NCBI GenBank assembly: GCA_015146655.1
Contig: VKHL01000004.1
Span: 124,001 to 188,000 of the forward strand
Reading direction: 5' to 3'
Origin: Ochromonas danica
Lineage: Eukaryota; Sar; Chrysophyceae; Chromulinales; Chromulinaceae
DNA length: 64,000 bases
The translations under genes were made by a program, and so were the position numbers. The notes beneath the pieces are model-generated. The model had not been told where the DNA came from. It made no database searches and saw nothing but the letters and a program-made list of their open reading frames with translations. This document shows positions 1 through 11,462 of this stretch, piece by piece. The first letter of the stretch is position 1. Each line of letters opens with the position of its first letter.

Positions 1-3000
1 GCCAGGTCTGTAGACGAAGTCCCTAGGGAAGATTTTCTCTTGCGAGCATGATCTTCTTCGCTTTTCTTCTGTGTTTTGGTTGCAGATGATTGTCCTCCCT
101 AAATAAGATAACATTGGATTTAGTCGAGACTGTCTAGCATTGAAGAGGAAGATAGCTCAGCTGTGCTGTACCTTATTTGATGCTTTCCCCGCCGAAGAAG
201 ATTTTCTTTTATCCTCTTCACTTCCCTCAATTATACTCTCAAAGGCTGCACGAGCTTCAGCATCAAAGTCATCTGGCTTATTAGCTGAGCTTTTCCGTCG
301 TTTGGAGGTACTGAATATATTACTATCATCTAATAGCAGATTGTCTTCAATTGGTTCGAAGAGATCGAGCATCTCTTCCTTCTCTTGTTGATCCTCTTTC
401 TCTACAGGAATTGGTGAAACCATCATAGGAGAAGAAGAGCGACGACGAGTGGTACCGGAGATCGATTTCCTCTGTTGTTTACCAGCTTCTTCATTCCACT
501 GTTCCACTTCACGATCGCTCTCATCTGGTTCTTGATAACTATTCACTACAGCCTTTGCTATGCGTCTTGGTAACATACGTGTGGGTGCTTCAGATTGGAC
601 CAGCAAGTACTTTTCTATACTATTTCTGTTTCCAGGTTTTCCTTTCTCAACCTTTGCAGCACGACCAGATTTCGCAGATACTCGACGACGCTTCTTCTCT
701 AAACCATAATCTTCATCTTCACTATCTTGATCTGACTCACCACCTTCCATCAATGGTGATAGTGATTTCTTGGCTCTTTTCTTCCCGGAAGAGTTGGGAG
801 AAGCATGACCCACATTCTCTCCAGCAGCTGAACTTGAAACACCAGCATTTGCAAAGGCACGGCCTTTTGATTTACCAAGCTGAACAGCTTGTTTAATTGC
901 TTGCTCAATATCATCTGGCATCTCCGTAGATTCCATTTCACCATCAGCAGCTTTGTTCTGGCGCTGTCCATCTTTTTTATCCTTTTTCTTCTCAAACAAT
1001 TCGCCTGGTAAATGAACTGTTCCAGGATAAGTTTGTACATTATCAGATGTTTTAATCTGATCTTGAAGCAATTTTATAGCCAAGCGAGTAACAAAATAAA
1101 GACGATTATTGCTTCTATCATGCCGATCAGCGTGATATTGCACAATTTGATTGAGTAGCTTGAACAAGAATGGTAGATGATTTGATTCTTTTCGTAAAGT
1201 AGCTTGTAAAGCTTGTATCAATGATTGAATACATCGAACTAATGCTTTCATCCCTTTCCTATCTTCCTCTTTATCCAATTTTGTATTGGCAGGACAATTA
1301 GGATGATAGGATAAAAGGTAAAGAAGGTAAGGAAGCACTTTCTCAGGCATTGTGAAAGCTGCCATAGCCTCTAGTCGCTTATGTAAATCAACATTTTGGG
1401 TACTAACCAGCTTTGCTTCAATATTTTCATGTGTAACTCGCAGTCGACGAATAGCACTTAATAAAGAACTTTGTGAAAGTTCAACCAAATCATTGTCTTC
1501 ATCATTTGCGAAGAGACAAGGATAGCACAGAAAACGAGGATGAACTTGATGAATCTGCATCACTGTAGTTAACGCCTCCAGTAATGTACGACGAGTTTCT
1601 TGATTATTAACTAGGAATGCCCAAGCTAATTCTTGCCATTGACCAACTTCCACATGATCACCAAATCGTTTTGTCTTCATTAAACTGATGATACAAACAC
1701 CAACTTTTTCATATAGTTCAATCTTCTCATTCTTCGAGATATCAACTAACTTCATACCATTCAATATCGATCCACCACTTTCAAGACATTCGAAAAGTAG
1801 ATTCAATAGATTGACAAACTCTGCTGATCCTAAATCAGGATTAAGAGAGAGTCGGGGTTGAACTGGTGCATCATTTGAAAAGCGTGTTTGCTGGTCACGA
1901 ATCTCCAACAGTTGCTTACATTCTTCTTCAGTACATAAAATAGCCGTAAATAATCCAATAGCCCCTAATTTCAATTCCACAGAAACGCTTTCTTTTGCAA
2001 TAAGATCATGCAATACGAACTGAATAATGTTATTGCGCAATGGAGATAAAGCCTTTGTCATACTTTGTGCAGCCTTGATGCCGAATTCCAATGAATGATA
2101 AGCCGATGTGGGTATCGCGTAAAATGCAGATAACAGCGCCATTGCCAAAGGTAAGCTCGAACTATCAACTTGCAGAGCGTTTCTTTTACACAATTCTTTT
2201 AGATATTTGATCCAATTATCTTCAATAGTCTTGCGAGAAGATCCTTCCGGCATGACCACCACTATATGCACAATGAGCTAGTATCCAAGAAAAACAGCAA
2301 TGAGCTAACGTAGAAGTATTACAACGAAAGCAACAAGTAGTTTTACCTCAGCAAGTTTAGCACCCAAAGCAAGGTTTGAGCAATCATGTAAATAAGAAAG
2401 AAGCTTTTTGACCAGAGGAACCAATTTCTCCTCCTCAACATACTGCGCAACATTATTTGTTGTTCGAATAAATGAATCCATGCAGGTAGTTCGATATTGC
2501 AAAGCCTTGCCACGTTCATTTTCAGATGAAGGTATTGCCATTTCCATCCACTCTATCAAATGATCTGCACTATTACCGAACAACTACATAGATGCACACA
2601 AAAGAGACGGTTTTCTTTCAGGTTTTGATAAAAATAATACATAGATACTATACCTTTGGTTGTGCTGATGTCAGAATTGTTATGAGGTCACAGAACAATT
2701 CCTGATATGGATGGAGACCAACACTTAACATAGAGGTCAATAATAACTCGGCCATCTTCTGATTACAAAACAAAGGACCAGCAAAGTCAAATACGATATG
2801 GAAATATTCAGCCAACAAGGACTTCGAATCCAATCGTCTGAGCAAATCCTCACGATGAGCGACGGACTCTTCTATGGTATCAGTGACGCCTACACAAGCA
2901 TCCAAGCAACGATAAACAAATTTATCCCTATTATGCAACATCAAAAACAACAACAACAATACATGAGTCTGTTACAACATTCAACAGGTATCACAATCAG

Positions 3001-4909
3001 CCTCACTTATTGAGAAGCAATTTTTCGAAGGGGAGAGATTTCCTTGAGTCAGCTGGAGGAACCAATTGGGTCAACTTTGAGAGATGGGCCTTAGCTGAAG
3101 AAAACTGCTCGCCTTGATCATCAGAAGATGAAGACTTCCGCCTTCCACCCTCAGCCGCTCTTGCTTTTAAAAACTCATTTAAAGTTTCTTGGATTCGTTT
3201 CTTGAAAGTCAAAATAGCAATCACTCCCGTTCTGTCAGCCTCTTCCAGATTAGCCAGAAGATAGAGCAAGGCAGAAGCACGCTTTGCACAAGAATCATTC
3301 TGCTTATTTTCATCTTCGGATGACAGTTCATTATCAGTTTGTGATGCATTAGTAGTGGATGTTTGCTTCCCTTTGACGTAAAATAGAATATTTTCTTGAA
3401 GTAACTGAACAACAAGATGGCGAGTAATCAAATCCGGATATCCCCAAGATTTAATGACGGTTTCTGGGACATTATGAAGTCGATCTAACACTTCTCTATC
3501 CACCTGCAAGACTAACGAATTGACATCTGTCAATCGAGCCTGGTTAAGTGGTGTTATATATGATGTCACATAGCGTCCGTAGAGCTTTGATAACCCTGTC
3601 AAAACCGTCTTGCGAATCTCGAACTTCTTGTCAACTGCTCTTTCAGTCATAGCCTTCACCGTCTCCAGACGCATCACAGTTAGATTCTCAGAAGCAAAGG
3701 CAAGCAATGCTGATAAAGCTTTCATGCGAACATCTTCTTCACTATCTCTGAGACGCTTGACAAGACTATCTTCGATAACAGAAAACAGAGCAGGTTTGTC
3801 TTTAAGCAGATTAGAACAAAGATCAATCACCTCTCCACGAATGATTGCTGAATGATCATTCATTCTCCCTACGAACTCTTCAAACTCTTTGGTAAACTCA
3901 CTAGCATAATCAAATGCTTTCGAAGCATAAAGAGACGCTAATAACCGAGTTCCTTTGCTGCGTATATCGTCTTCTTCTAGTTTGAGTTGCATAGTTAAAG
4001 TGGGTATGATCTCACGAAGAAATTCAGGGGAAATTGAGTGTAGTTCAAAAATCAGGAGATATAGGTCATCACTAAGCTCTTGACTTAGTCCATGATCTCC
4101 ACCTGAGACGAGCATATTATTGATGACTTTGGAAACAGTGTCTTTGATCAATGCTGCACATGAACGAAGTACTGTTCCAACTACCCGAAATGCTGAAGGA
4201 TTTTCCATCCTTGCTGAAGGGAGAAGAGGTTTCAATAATATCTCTAATAAGTCTTCTGTGAGTCCATCATTCTCAGTAATGCATGAATGCAAAATCTCAA
4301 GCGATCGATCAAACACTAACCAATCAACAACACGAAAAACAAAAGAGATAAGGATGGTACAGTAACAGAAAACAAGCATGTCATATCATCTATATCCTTA
4401 CATTGTGGTGCATGATCAGGTCGAATAAGTGTGACAGCAGCATCAAAGAGATCATGTAATGTTTCCATAGCACCAGGCACTCCTGCTTGAGACATAAACA
4501 CTGGGACTGCACAAGACTTGATCACTGCTATACTATTCAATATCGTAACCATCTTCTCTCCTAAAGGACTTGTAGGACTTTGTGTCTCTAATCCTCGGAT
4601 CGAGGTGATCAAGACATGGAAAACACGCAACATGTCAGCATCGGAATAAGGTGCTTCAGGAGCATATATTCTTAATATTTCAGTGAAACAACATCCAGCA
4701 AGAACTCGTACTTCTTTATCAGGATTTTCTATAATAGCTGGTTCAATAAGTTCTGTTACACGATCATGAAATCCTATAGGAGCAAGATTAACATCTTGTG
4801 CTAAATCAGTTAATTCTTCATGTAACTTCTTAAGAGATGCTTTTAACTCATTTTTCTTATTAAATAAAGGTTGAAGAGATGATTGAAAGATACTATTATT
4901 CCGAGGCAT
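1..4909 (-). CDS. PDS5: Sister-chromatid cohesion protein PDS5, six exons seen, 3' end cut by window edge
   Basis: Cohesin-associated HEAT-repeat protein that regulates cohesin loading, acetylation and release in the nucleus. My exon model on the minus strand is 4402-4909, 3007-4315, 2654-2927, 2347-2583, 172-2277 and 1-98, with GT-AG introns of about 70-86 nt. Phases agree at every junction and give 1,510 codons before the window ends. The first ~1,150 residues are helical HEAT-type repeats with family landmarks such as RLRDSEEDVRMKALSALLAF, DKKFEIRKTVLTGLSKLYGR and the downstream NRDKFVYRCLD-like segment. From about residue 1,200 the chain is charged and low-complexity (KKRAKKSLSP, KKRRRVSAKSGRAAK), the basic tail usual for PDS5. 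The ATG at 4909 follows an A/T-rich leader and opens directly into conserved sequence. Exon 6 was chosen because the splice at 172/98 extends the basic tail (GQSSATKTQKKSEEDHARKR) in phase; otherwise the chain would stop at 157. Family assignment is firm; the C-terminal end is unknown. Confidence 0.9.
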
Positions 4910-5223
4910 TTTATTTTTATTTGATAATAAATTCTCTTATCAGTATCAATGAGTCATCAGTCATTCAAATGATGATCTTTGGGTTGTGATGGAAGAACCG
5001 CCATATGGGATGGATTTGAGGATTTTCACTAACCCAACCCTCACCTCTGACCAATCCAAATTCAAAAATACTTGAAAATCAAATCCCTCATTTCTCTGAT
5101 ATCAAACTTCAATATTAGGAGTTTTGATTAACACTATATTTCGAAAGATCGAGTTTTGTCGCCCACAGTCCGACCCTTGCCATCAATGAATGAAAGAGAA
5201 GGCAAAGAAGAAGAAGAAGAAGA
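4910..5223. promoter_or_regulatory. Shared divergent upstream region of PDS5 and the fucosyltransferase gene
   Basis: This 314-bp spacer separates two divergently transcribed ATGs. It must hold both promoters, but I see no convincing TATA box or known operator. A short (GAA)n run sits directly before the fucosyltransferase ATG (about 5204-5223). Nothing else stands out. Confidence 0.4.
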
Positions 5224-6357
5224 ATGAGTTGGATAGGGATTGTAACTTTGATCTGGATTATTCAAAGTATTAAGTTTGGGATTGCTAAGAATGATAATAA
5301 GGCTTGTGATAGCAGTTGTTGGAATGTTTGGATCTACCATTTGATTGATAATACCTTGTGGGGGGAAACAGATGGCAGTGGATTACAAGGACAGTTTACA
5401 TGTTTTAGCCATTTAAATCCTCTTAGTTCTTGTGAGTTGATTACAAGTTTAACTGGACAAGGCTGGTTATCAACTTTGGACCACCATCTAAAGTACAATC
5501 GAACCATTGCACAGAGTCAGACAACTGGCCAGCCCTGTTGCTCCACTACTGTAGGCTTGTATCATATCCATACATGGGGTACATTATCACGTTGGCCACA
5601 TGTTCCTGACCATACTATCCTGCCAACTCAGTGGACGATGGCTGAGTCAGAGGAAAGTCACGGACGGTTCCAACGGCTATTCACGGCATCATTCAAACAT
5701 TTCGATGGAAATAGTACTACCAGTCCATTCAGTACTGTTCAACGATCTTATTTCAGAGGATGGAATATGAGTGAATTTATACCTTTACAACCTCCTTCTC
5801 ACTTAATTCCTGCCGCTGCTTTTGTTGCGAGCACTTGTCATCGTGGAGATAGTAAAACAAAACGAATCTCCTTTGTGAAACAATTACAACAATATCTTCG
5901 TGTAGATAGTTTAGGAAAATGTATTCCAAGTAAAAATATTCCTGAAGGTATTGTACTTCAAAGTGGACGAACAGAAAAGGAAACATTACGACTCAAACAA
6001 GTTGCTATCTCAAGGTATATGTTCTATCTTGCTTTTGAAAATACCTATGAACGAGGATATGTAACAGAAAAAGTATTTGATGCTCTTATTGCTGGTAGTG
6101 TTCCAGTCTATCTTGGCAGTACAGAGGATTGTAGAGCATTAATGCCTCATCCAAAAGCAGCGATTTATGTCTCAGATTTTGGACATGATGCGAGTAGATT
6201 AGCAGAATATCTGAACTACCTTATGAAAAACACAACAGCATATGAAGAGCATCGATCATGGAGGCAAGATTTTAATGGTAGTCAAGGTTCAAACTTGCTC
6301 ACAAAGTCTTGGCCATGTCGTATTTGTGAGTGGGCAGTACAGAAGACTATTGGGTAG
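5224..6357 (+). CDS. GT10 family alpha-1,3/4-fucosyltransferase-like protein
   Basis: Predicted Golgi type II membrane enzyme that moves fucose from GDP-fucose onto N-acetylglucosamine or galactose of glycans. Single exon, 377 residues. Residues 3-21 form a hydrophobic signal-anchor (WIGIVTLIWIIQ). A WNMSEFIPL segment near 180 is followed by AAFVASTCHRGDSKTKRISF, which fits the donor-domain start of GT10 enzymes. The hallmark is at about 264-300: FYLAFENTYERGYVTEK followed by VFDALIAGSVPVYLGS, matching the GT10 GDP-fucose-binding motif (FENS...YxTEK...A...GxVPVxxG). The C-terminus has a Cys pair (WPCRICEW) typical of the family's terminal disulfide region. Five or more NxS/T sequons agree with a luminal protein. 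Acceptor specificity cannot be read from the sequence. The start is the first ATG, directly after a GAA run. Confidence 0.88.
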   Translation: MSWIGIVTLIWIIQSIKFGIAKNDNKACDSSCWNVWIYHLIDNTLWGETDGSGLQGQFTCFSHLNPLSSCELITSLTGQGWLSTLDHHLKYNRTIAQSQTTGQPCCSTTVGLYHIHTWGTLSRWPHVPDHTILPTQWTMAESEESHGRFQRLFTASFKHFDGNSTTSPFSTVQRSYFRGWNMSEFIPLQPPSHLIPAAAFVASTCHRGDSKTKRISFVKQLQQYLRVDSLGKCIPSKNIPEGIVLQSGRTEKETLRLKQVAISRYMFYLAFENTYERGYVTEKVFDALIAGSVPVYLGSTEDCRALMPHPKAAIYVSDFGHDASRLAEYLNYLMKNTTAYEEHRSWRQDFNGSQGSNLLTKSWPCRICEWAVQKTIG

Positions 6358-6665
6358 TAGAACTTTCTACTTGATATACTCTACCGTATTGATGATTGGT
6401 AATAGACTAAGAATCTAATTGTTACATTATAACCAACGACCTAACCTGTGAAAACTTCTCGACAACCATTTTCGACTTCTTCAAAAATAACATTACACAA
6501 TCGCACAACATTAACATAGTTTTTGATGATGATACGACAATAAAATCGTTCCATATACAATATAAGAAATAAGCATCTACGTCAGCAGTGGCATAGTTAA
6601 CCACATGAGTTGAATAATGATACCAAAGCTGTAATGAGCAGATAGAAAAGAAGCAAAAGAGACTT
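6358..6665. other. Intergenic spacer between the fucosyltransferase gene and tRNA-Asp
   Basis: About 300 bp of A/T-rich sequence with no supported gene. The minus-strand open frame at 6422-6604 has no recognisable protein character. A TTTT run just 3' of the tRNA (minus strand, about 6645-6660) could be the Pol III terminator. Confidence 0.4.
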
Positions 6666-6763
6666 CTCTCCGACTGGGAATCGAACCCAGATCTCCCGCG
6701 CTCAGTGAGGAGCGAGGCGCGCCGTTTGACAGGCGGGTATACTGACCACTATACTATCGGAGA
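6666..6763 (-). tRNA. trnD-GTC: tRNA-Asp (anticodon GTC) with a 26-nt intron
   Basis: On the minus strand the sequence folds into a complete cloverleaf. The acceptor stem pairs TCTCCGA with TCGGAGA and is followed by discriminator G. The D-arm region is TAGTATAGTGGTCAGTA, the anticodon arm starts CCCGCCTGTCA, and the T-arm contains GGGTTCGATTCCC. The anticodon arm is interrupted one base after the anticodon by 26 nt starting AACGGCGCGCC and ending ACTGAG. Removing it restores the standard CCCGC-CTGTCAC-GCGGG arm. The intron sits at the canonical position 37/38 used by tRNA splicing endonuclease. Mature length is 72 nt before CCA. Confidence 0.95.
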
Positions 6764-6853
6764 AGTGATAGGTGTTTAAAATCACTTAATAGAAAAGTCA
6801 ATTCCAAGTACTGGAGTTTTTTTCGTCATTTCTGATAAAAATAAGAATAGAGT

Positions 6854-8613
6854 ATGATATGGGCCGAGTTTATTCTTTTTCTTCTATTAGTGAGGTTTGA
6901 ATTGGCGGTTTCGACTGGCTATATCAGCAGTGAAAGATCTTTGGCGAACCACTCTCTGCTGTTCATCTCTGGATGGCCTCAAAGCGGCACAAGTTTTCTG
7001 CACCAAATCCTGGACAGCAGCTCTCTGGTCTCCTCCTTCATCTCCAAATGTCATGAGATCCTTGGTAAACGCTGTGTGAACTGGAATCATGAAGGACAGT
7101 GGTTGTTGTCAGGAAGCACCAGGAATGCTTTCCGATCAGGTCAAATGGTCCCAATGGAAGAGACTGCTTGGTCGAATCATACAGCAGCTAGTCTTCGCCA
7201 AGAGGTCTGAGTTAATATAAATGATCTTACTTGCTAACTCAATTATAAACTTAAACACAGAACTGTGTTAATGTTAATCTATGTACTGTAGTGGTTAACC
7301 TTCTGGGATGTTAGCAAGCCTGTCTTAGTGGAGAAGTCACCGCATTCTCTGCTCAAACTACCTGCTCTCCACCAAGCATTCTCAGAGGCAGGAAGTGTGA
7401 GGTTTATTATCATCTTGAAGGTGAGGTCATCATCACCAATATCTGTCTATTACTGTGTAGTAAGTACTGTGTGTTACTTTACTACTGTGTGTTGCTGTCT
7501 TACTGTAGCATCCAGTGACTTTAAACATTGCTACTCCTCGTAATGCTACTTGGAAATATTATCGAGATATAGACCATCCTAAGCAAGAGAGTGATTTAAG
7601 GACTAAAATTGATACTCATCAACGAATCATCAACTTCAACCACTTCCTTCAACTACTCACAGAGAACTCCTCCAAGTAATCCTTTTCTATCTTATGCTAT
7701 CCTTGTTAGATGCTTTATTGGTGATGGTTGTGCTGTGTTCTTGTGTTGTCTTGCTGCGCTGGTGGGGTTAGTTCGTTGGGTTGGATTCCAGCCATGGAGA
7801 AGTTAGAAGAAATGCTTAAAAGAGAAAAGTGGTCTCGAGGGAAGGTAACCTTAGGTAATCTGAATAACCTTATTCTATTGCCAATCTCATTGGATCGCTT
7901 CTGAAGTAATGGTGATGATGTGACATGTGATAGTGCGCTATGAAGACTTTGCTGCTCCTTATCCACTTTGTGAGCGATTGTTTCGTTTTGCCTTTTCTTC
8001 TCTCATTTCCCTAAATCATCGTGGAGAAAAAGAGGTAGAAAAGGAGAGAAAGAGAGTCTGTACTCACCATTTCTCTCCTACCTCGTCTGTCTATCCAGCA
8101 GTGATGTCCACTGATCCTCTACTTTCACGTCGACCTGGCAACAGACCTGGTTACAATTCCCAGACAATGATATCTCACTCTTCACGTCGCCCTGTTACGA
8201 CACGAAGATCCAATGTGAAGTTAGATTCTCCTAGACCAAGAAAACTTCTGATAGGCGAGAATGAAGGGAATGACTCGTTGGTTTTCCTCTCCAGAGACCA
8301 CCACAGTGCAGGGAGAAGGTCTCTACGCTTGCGCACAGCTCCAACTGATAATGGTGCAATGCCAAAATTGAGTTTTCGACCTGATCTAGTGGTAGAAAGT
8401 GGTAGACAGAGAATGAAAGAGTTTTGGGAGATGACCAAGCTACTACCTCGCTCTCTGCAAGATGAGTTAGAGAAGGTGGATAAGAGGCTTCGTCGTTTTG
8501 GCTACAGCTTGTATGAGGTTTATTGGCCTTCCTCGATATCAAAACAGAAAACAGCAGGTGCTCTGAGCGACTTAGTAAATGATAATGCGTTATCTTCCTG
8601 GGAGCTGAGCTAA
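6854..8613 (+). CDS. Sulfotransferase-family protein, five exons
   Basis: Predicted PAPS-dependent sulfotransferase, probably a Golgi or secretory membrane enzyme. Exons are 6854-7204, 7292-7420, 7509-7675, 7772-7854 and 7934-8613. They join in phase to 470 codons (469 residues). Residues 4-20 are hydrophobic (FILFLLLVRFELAV), suggesting a signal anchor. The 5'-phosphosulfate loop is GWPQSGTSFLHQIL near 40-53. A WDVSKPVLVEKSPHSL segment follows in exon 2. The 3'-phosphate region is FIIILKHPVTLNIATPRNA across the exon 2/3 junction. Exon 5 starts with VRYEDF, a conserved strand-loop of the family. A roughly 120-residue Arg/Ser-rich, low-complexity insert then precedes a C-terminal helix ending DKRLRRFGYSLYEVYW. 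The first donor (gtctga) is weak. The exon 4/5 join was chosen because only that donor keeps LVRYEDF in frame. The acceptor substrate is unknown. Confidence 0.82.
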
Positions 8614-8691
8614 ACCACAATTACTGGTCATAACATTATACGTTAGCTCTATCGATCAATGAAGAATACGAAGCGAAAGAGTAATAGCGAA

Positions 8692-9689
8692 TCAATTGGC
8701 AACAAAGTCCAAGACTTCTTTGATGACGACCTCCGGAGCAGTCTTTGCAAACCAGTGGCCTCCCTCTACTGAAAGTTGCTTGCAATCAGGGCGTTGATCC
8801 AAAACATTCAAGAAGCGTTGACTGTGGAACATGCAATTTTTCTTTGTTCCATACTACAAGATACATACATTCAATGACCAATGAGAAGAAAACAAGATCC
8901 ATAGTTCACAATGACAATGACAATGACATTCTTTACCATGAATAGAGTGGGGATCTTGGGAGTACGAGGGGTTAAGTCCTTTCTTCTACCCCAAACAGCC
9001 TTCCAAAAGTAATAATAAGGATAGCATTTCTCAGGATAGTATTCCTTCACGGGGATGGTTGGCTTCTCTTTTAAAGTGGGCCAGAAAGGTTTCATAATGG
9101 GTAAGAAAAACAAACCAAAGAATAGAAGACCAATGTAATGTCCAAGTGTTTGGGAGAGGATAAAAGAGAAGGCAAACCACCATTGATAGACGATGACGAC
9201 CATGACTTCTCGGAAGGACATGGAATTCAGATCAACTACACCAACATCCAACAACATGATCTTATCCACAGTATCAGGATATTTTTGAATATAGTTTAAT
9301 GCGATAAAAGCACCCCAATCATGTGCGAATAAATAAAGAGGTTGATTAGATTTTCGATGTAAGACAATCGAATTGTCTAACAACTTAATTAACTCATCAA
9401 AACTGTATCCCCAAGATGGAATAGTAGTATTCTTACTGCCAGATTCATATCCTGGAAGACATAGACAGACTAAATTGTAATCTTTACTTAACGCTTCTGG
9501 AATCGTGGGATGCAACGCAGAAAGTTGATTATCGGGGAAACCTGCTAGGAAAAGAATGAGAGGTTTATCAGGAAGATCATTTCGAAGAGCAACGAAAGGA
9601 AGAGTTTCCATGATCGTTGTTTCTTGTCTTTCACAACAAAAATGGTTAACCAGCTCGTTACCTCGCATAGCAATAATATTCCAAGACAA
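8692..9689 (-). CDS. Alpha/beta hydrolase, epoxide hydrolase/haloalkane dehalogenase type
   Basis: Two exons, 8937-9689 and 8692-8853, join in phase 0 to 305 codons (304 residues). Family marks are the oxyanion motif LAGFPDN (about 48-54), where FP replaces the usual HGxP; the nucleophile elbow LFAHDWGAF with Asp124, the acid nucleophile of this hydrolase branch; and the catalytic His in EGGHWF (about 284, exon 2). A hydrophobic cap segment (residues ~160-200, WWFAFSFILSQTLGHYIG) may dip into a membrane. After PTLFMYG the sequence runs TKKNCMF, so the usual acid Asp of the triad is not obvious there. The intron falls right after PTLFM. The gene is convergent with the sulfotransferase (78 bp apart) and head-to-head with the first copy of the array family. 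Decayed pieces of this gene recur at 12.8, 16.3 and 20.6 kb. The substrate is unknown. Confidence 0.85.
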
Positions 9690-9960
9690 AATTGCTCAAA
9701 CGCTGTTTAAATCTCATATATTTAGATTTGAAAGTCTCTATTTTGGTGGGTCAACTCTGTGGGGTTGTCCCGAGCAGCCGCAAAACGCAAAAAGCGGGAA
9801 AACACACAAGAAACCATCGCGCCACGCGAGATTTGATGCCACTCCAAACAATGGGGTGGGGTGAAAAGATCTTAGTAACATAGAGATTTGATCTTCTGAT
9901 CTTGTTAGACAACTGTATTCCTTCTATCTTTAGTAAATCCCCCTCCCCCATGTCAAAACG

Positions 9961-10713
9961 ATGGAGGATGAAGACGTTTACTTTGACCTTCTATGGGAAG
10001 GATTGGACGAACTTCTTCCAACCACCTCAGAAACAGCGTCTCTGCCTCTCCACAACAATACCATCCTTTCATCTTCTATGAAGAGTGGAAGCGAGCAGAA
10101 GCAGATTAAAAGAAAGAGGAGCAGAACGAGCACACAACCAACGACAGCGCAATTACAACGATTGGAACATAGAAAGCGTTATCAATTAACCTTCACTCGA
10201 ATGGTAAAAGACGATCTTCGCAGACTATTTCCTATCATGTACTGCAATGTTAGGAACCAGAACAATGCAATGCTAATGCAGGCTTTCTTAGGTCATTATT
10301 TAAGATCAGACTGTGAGGTTATTGCGTATGTTTATCCAACTGTTGGTGTTTCGTTATCCCATTTGAAAGGTGCCCAAGAGTATGCTAACTTTGTGGGAAC
10401 ATTACACGCTCAACATCCAGATGCAGTATTATTGCTATTGGGCAGTCGAATCATTCGGAAGTTTCATGAAGAGACTTCTGTGGTTGAGATATTTATAAAT
10501 ATGAAAGCAACTCGATTAACCTATCCTATTGTTACTTCTGTGGGAGACGAAGTTATTGTTGGTCCAAAGCCTGCTGAAGTGGTAGATATAGAGGTTAAAT
10601 TCAAGATATCTTTCTTCATGAATAGAGAAGGAGTTATTGATAAAATAGTAGGTTCCACCATACCTTCTTTTCCAGCTTTCCTTACCACTCTTTCAACAAA
10701 TACGTTAGTATGA
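9961..10713 (+). CDS. Array family copy A: acidic/basic N-terminus plus NTF2-like domain
   Basis: Single exon, 250 residues, unnamed family. The N-terminus is acidic and aromatic (MEDEDVYFDLLWEGLDELL) and lacks the MLSRVIE start of most other copies. A basic stretch follows (KQIKRKRSRT, then LEHRKRYQLTFTRMVKDDLR). From about residue 88 the shared C-terminal domain runs from FPIMYCNVRNQNN through DCEVIAY, HPDAVLLLLGSRIIRKFHEE and KISFFMNREGVIDKI. Alternating hydrophobic segments and a final pair of strands suggest an NTF2/SnoaL-like cone fold; that is inference, not homology shown here. The last ~475 bp look identical to copy H except for one substitution (Leu for Pro near the end), pointing to recent gene conversion. 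It lies head-to-head with the intact alpha/beta hydrolase, about 270 bp apart. Confidence 0.75.
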   Translation: MEDEDVYFDLLWEGLDELLPTTSETASLPLHNNTILSSSMKSGSEQKQIKRKRSRTSTQPTTAQLQRLEHRKRYQLTFTRMVKDDLRRLFPIMYCNVRNQNNAMLMQAFLGHYLRSDCEVIAYVYPTVGVSLSHLKGAQEYANFVGTLHAQHPDAVLLLLGSRIIRKFHEETSVVEIFINMKATRLTYPIVTSVGDEVIVGPKPAEVVDIEVKFKISFFMNREGVIDKIVGSTIPSFPAFLTTLSTNTLV

Positions 10714-11462
10714 AGTATTAGATCTATAATGCCTTGAACTGGGCAATCTTCTTCCTTATCATATGTTCTTTCTTTCTGCTGACCTATTATATTTTTGTTG
10801 CTAATATATGAAACTATATCGAGAAAGGAGACACTTGTTAGGCGGACTGGATGAAGCAAACGCACATGGTCTAGTATTGATTGATGTTTGGCTTTATGTG
10901 GGCTGCACAGTGCCGCTCTTTGCTGTTCTCTTGTATTCTTTTAATCCTGTGTCATATCGTATTCTTTAGTGTATCTTCTTTTGCGAAGTCTGCCATGCAT
11001 GACTTCTTTTCTTACTAAGGTGTAGAATATACTAGTATGGTTTAGCTTAGATAGATGATTTTAGTGAATGGCGTCGGATGAATTGTGAGTAATTTTGAGA
11101 TTTGAAACTCGTGATGTTTTTGCTTTTGGTTTTGGCTTTTCTCTTGCACGGCTCGTGTTTCCTATTAGTTAGATCTAGTCCAAAAACATGGGTTTCGTTA
11201 CGTTTCGTTTCAACGTTTCAACTCTCCAAAGTGCCCCCAACTTAGGGTGCTGACTTCAGACTTCAGACTTTGACTTCGAACTTCAAGTCTGCGGCGGGGT
11301 TTGTAATGTTAACTGTGCTCCACTCGCTCGCTCTTACATTCCCATTGTTGTTGTTTCTGTTCCAGAGGAAAAGAACCGGCAGTTAGATTGGATTAATATT
11401 GCCCAATATTTAGTAGCATATTCCTTTGTAGTTTTCGTTTTGATTTTATATTGAAGGATTTG
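10714..11462. other. Intergenic region between copies A and B
   Basis: About 750 bp without a supported gene. The first ~300 bp resemble the 3' flanks of other copies (the 'cctgtgtcatatcg...ctttagtg' stretch at about 10945-10975 recurs after copies E, H and I). Around 11255-11295 there is a short run of degenerate 'gacttcaaact' repeats. The segment before copy B may contain its promoter, but no ACGCGT site is present. Confidence 0.4.

Noticed and set aside
5777-5986. Minus-strand open frames inside the fucosyltransferase gene and similar ones inside the HECT gene (such as 50176-50457 and 51061-51300)
   Set aside because: Shadows of strongly supported coding sequence on the other strand, without domains or proper starts.
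8231-8620. 129-codon minus-strand open frame
   Set aside because: Opposite strand of the sulfotransferase's last exon, which closes a consistent five-exon model.
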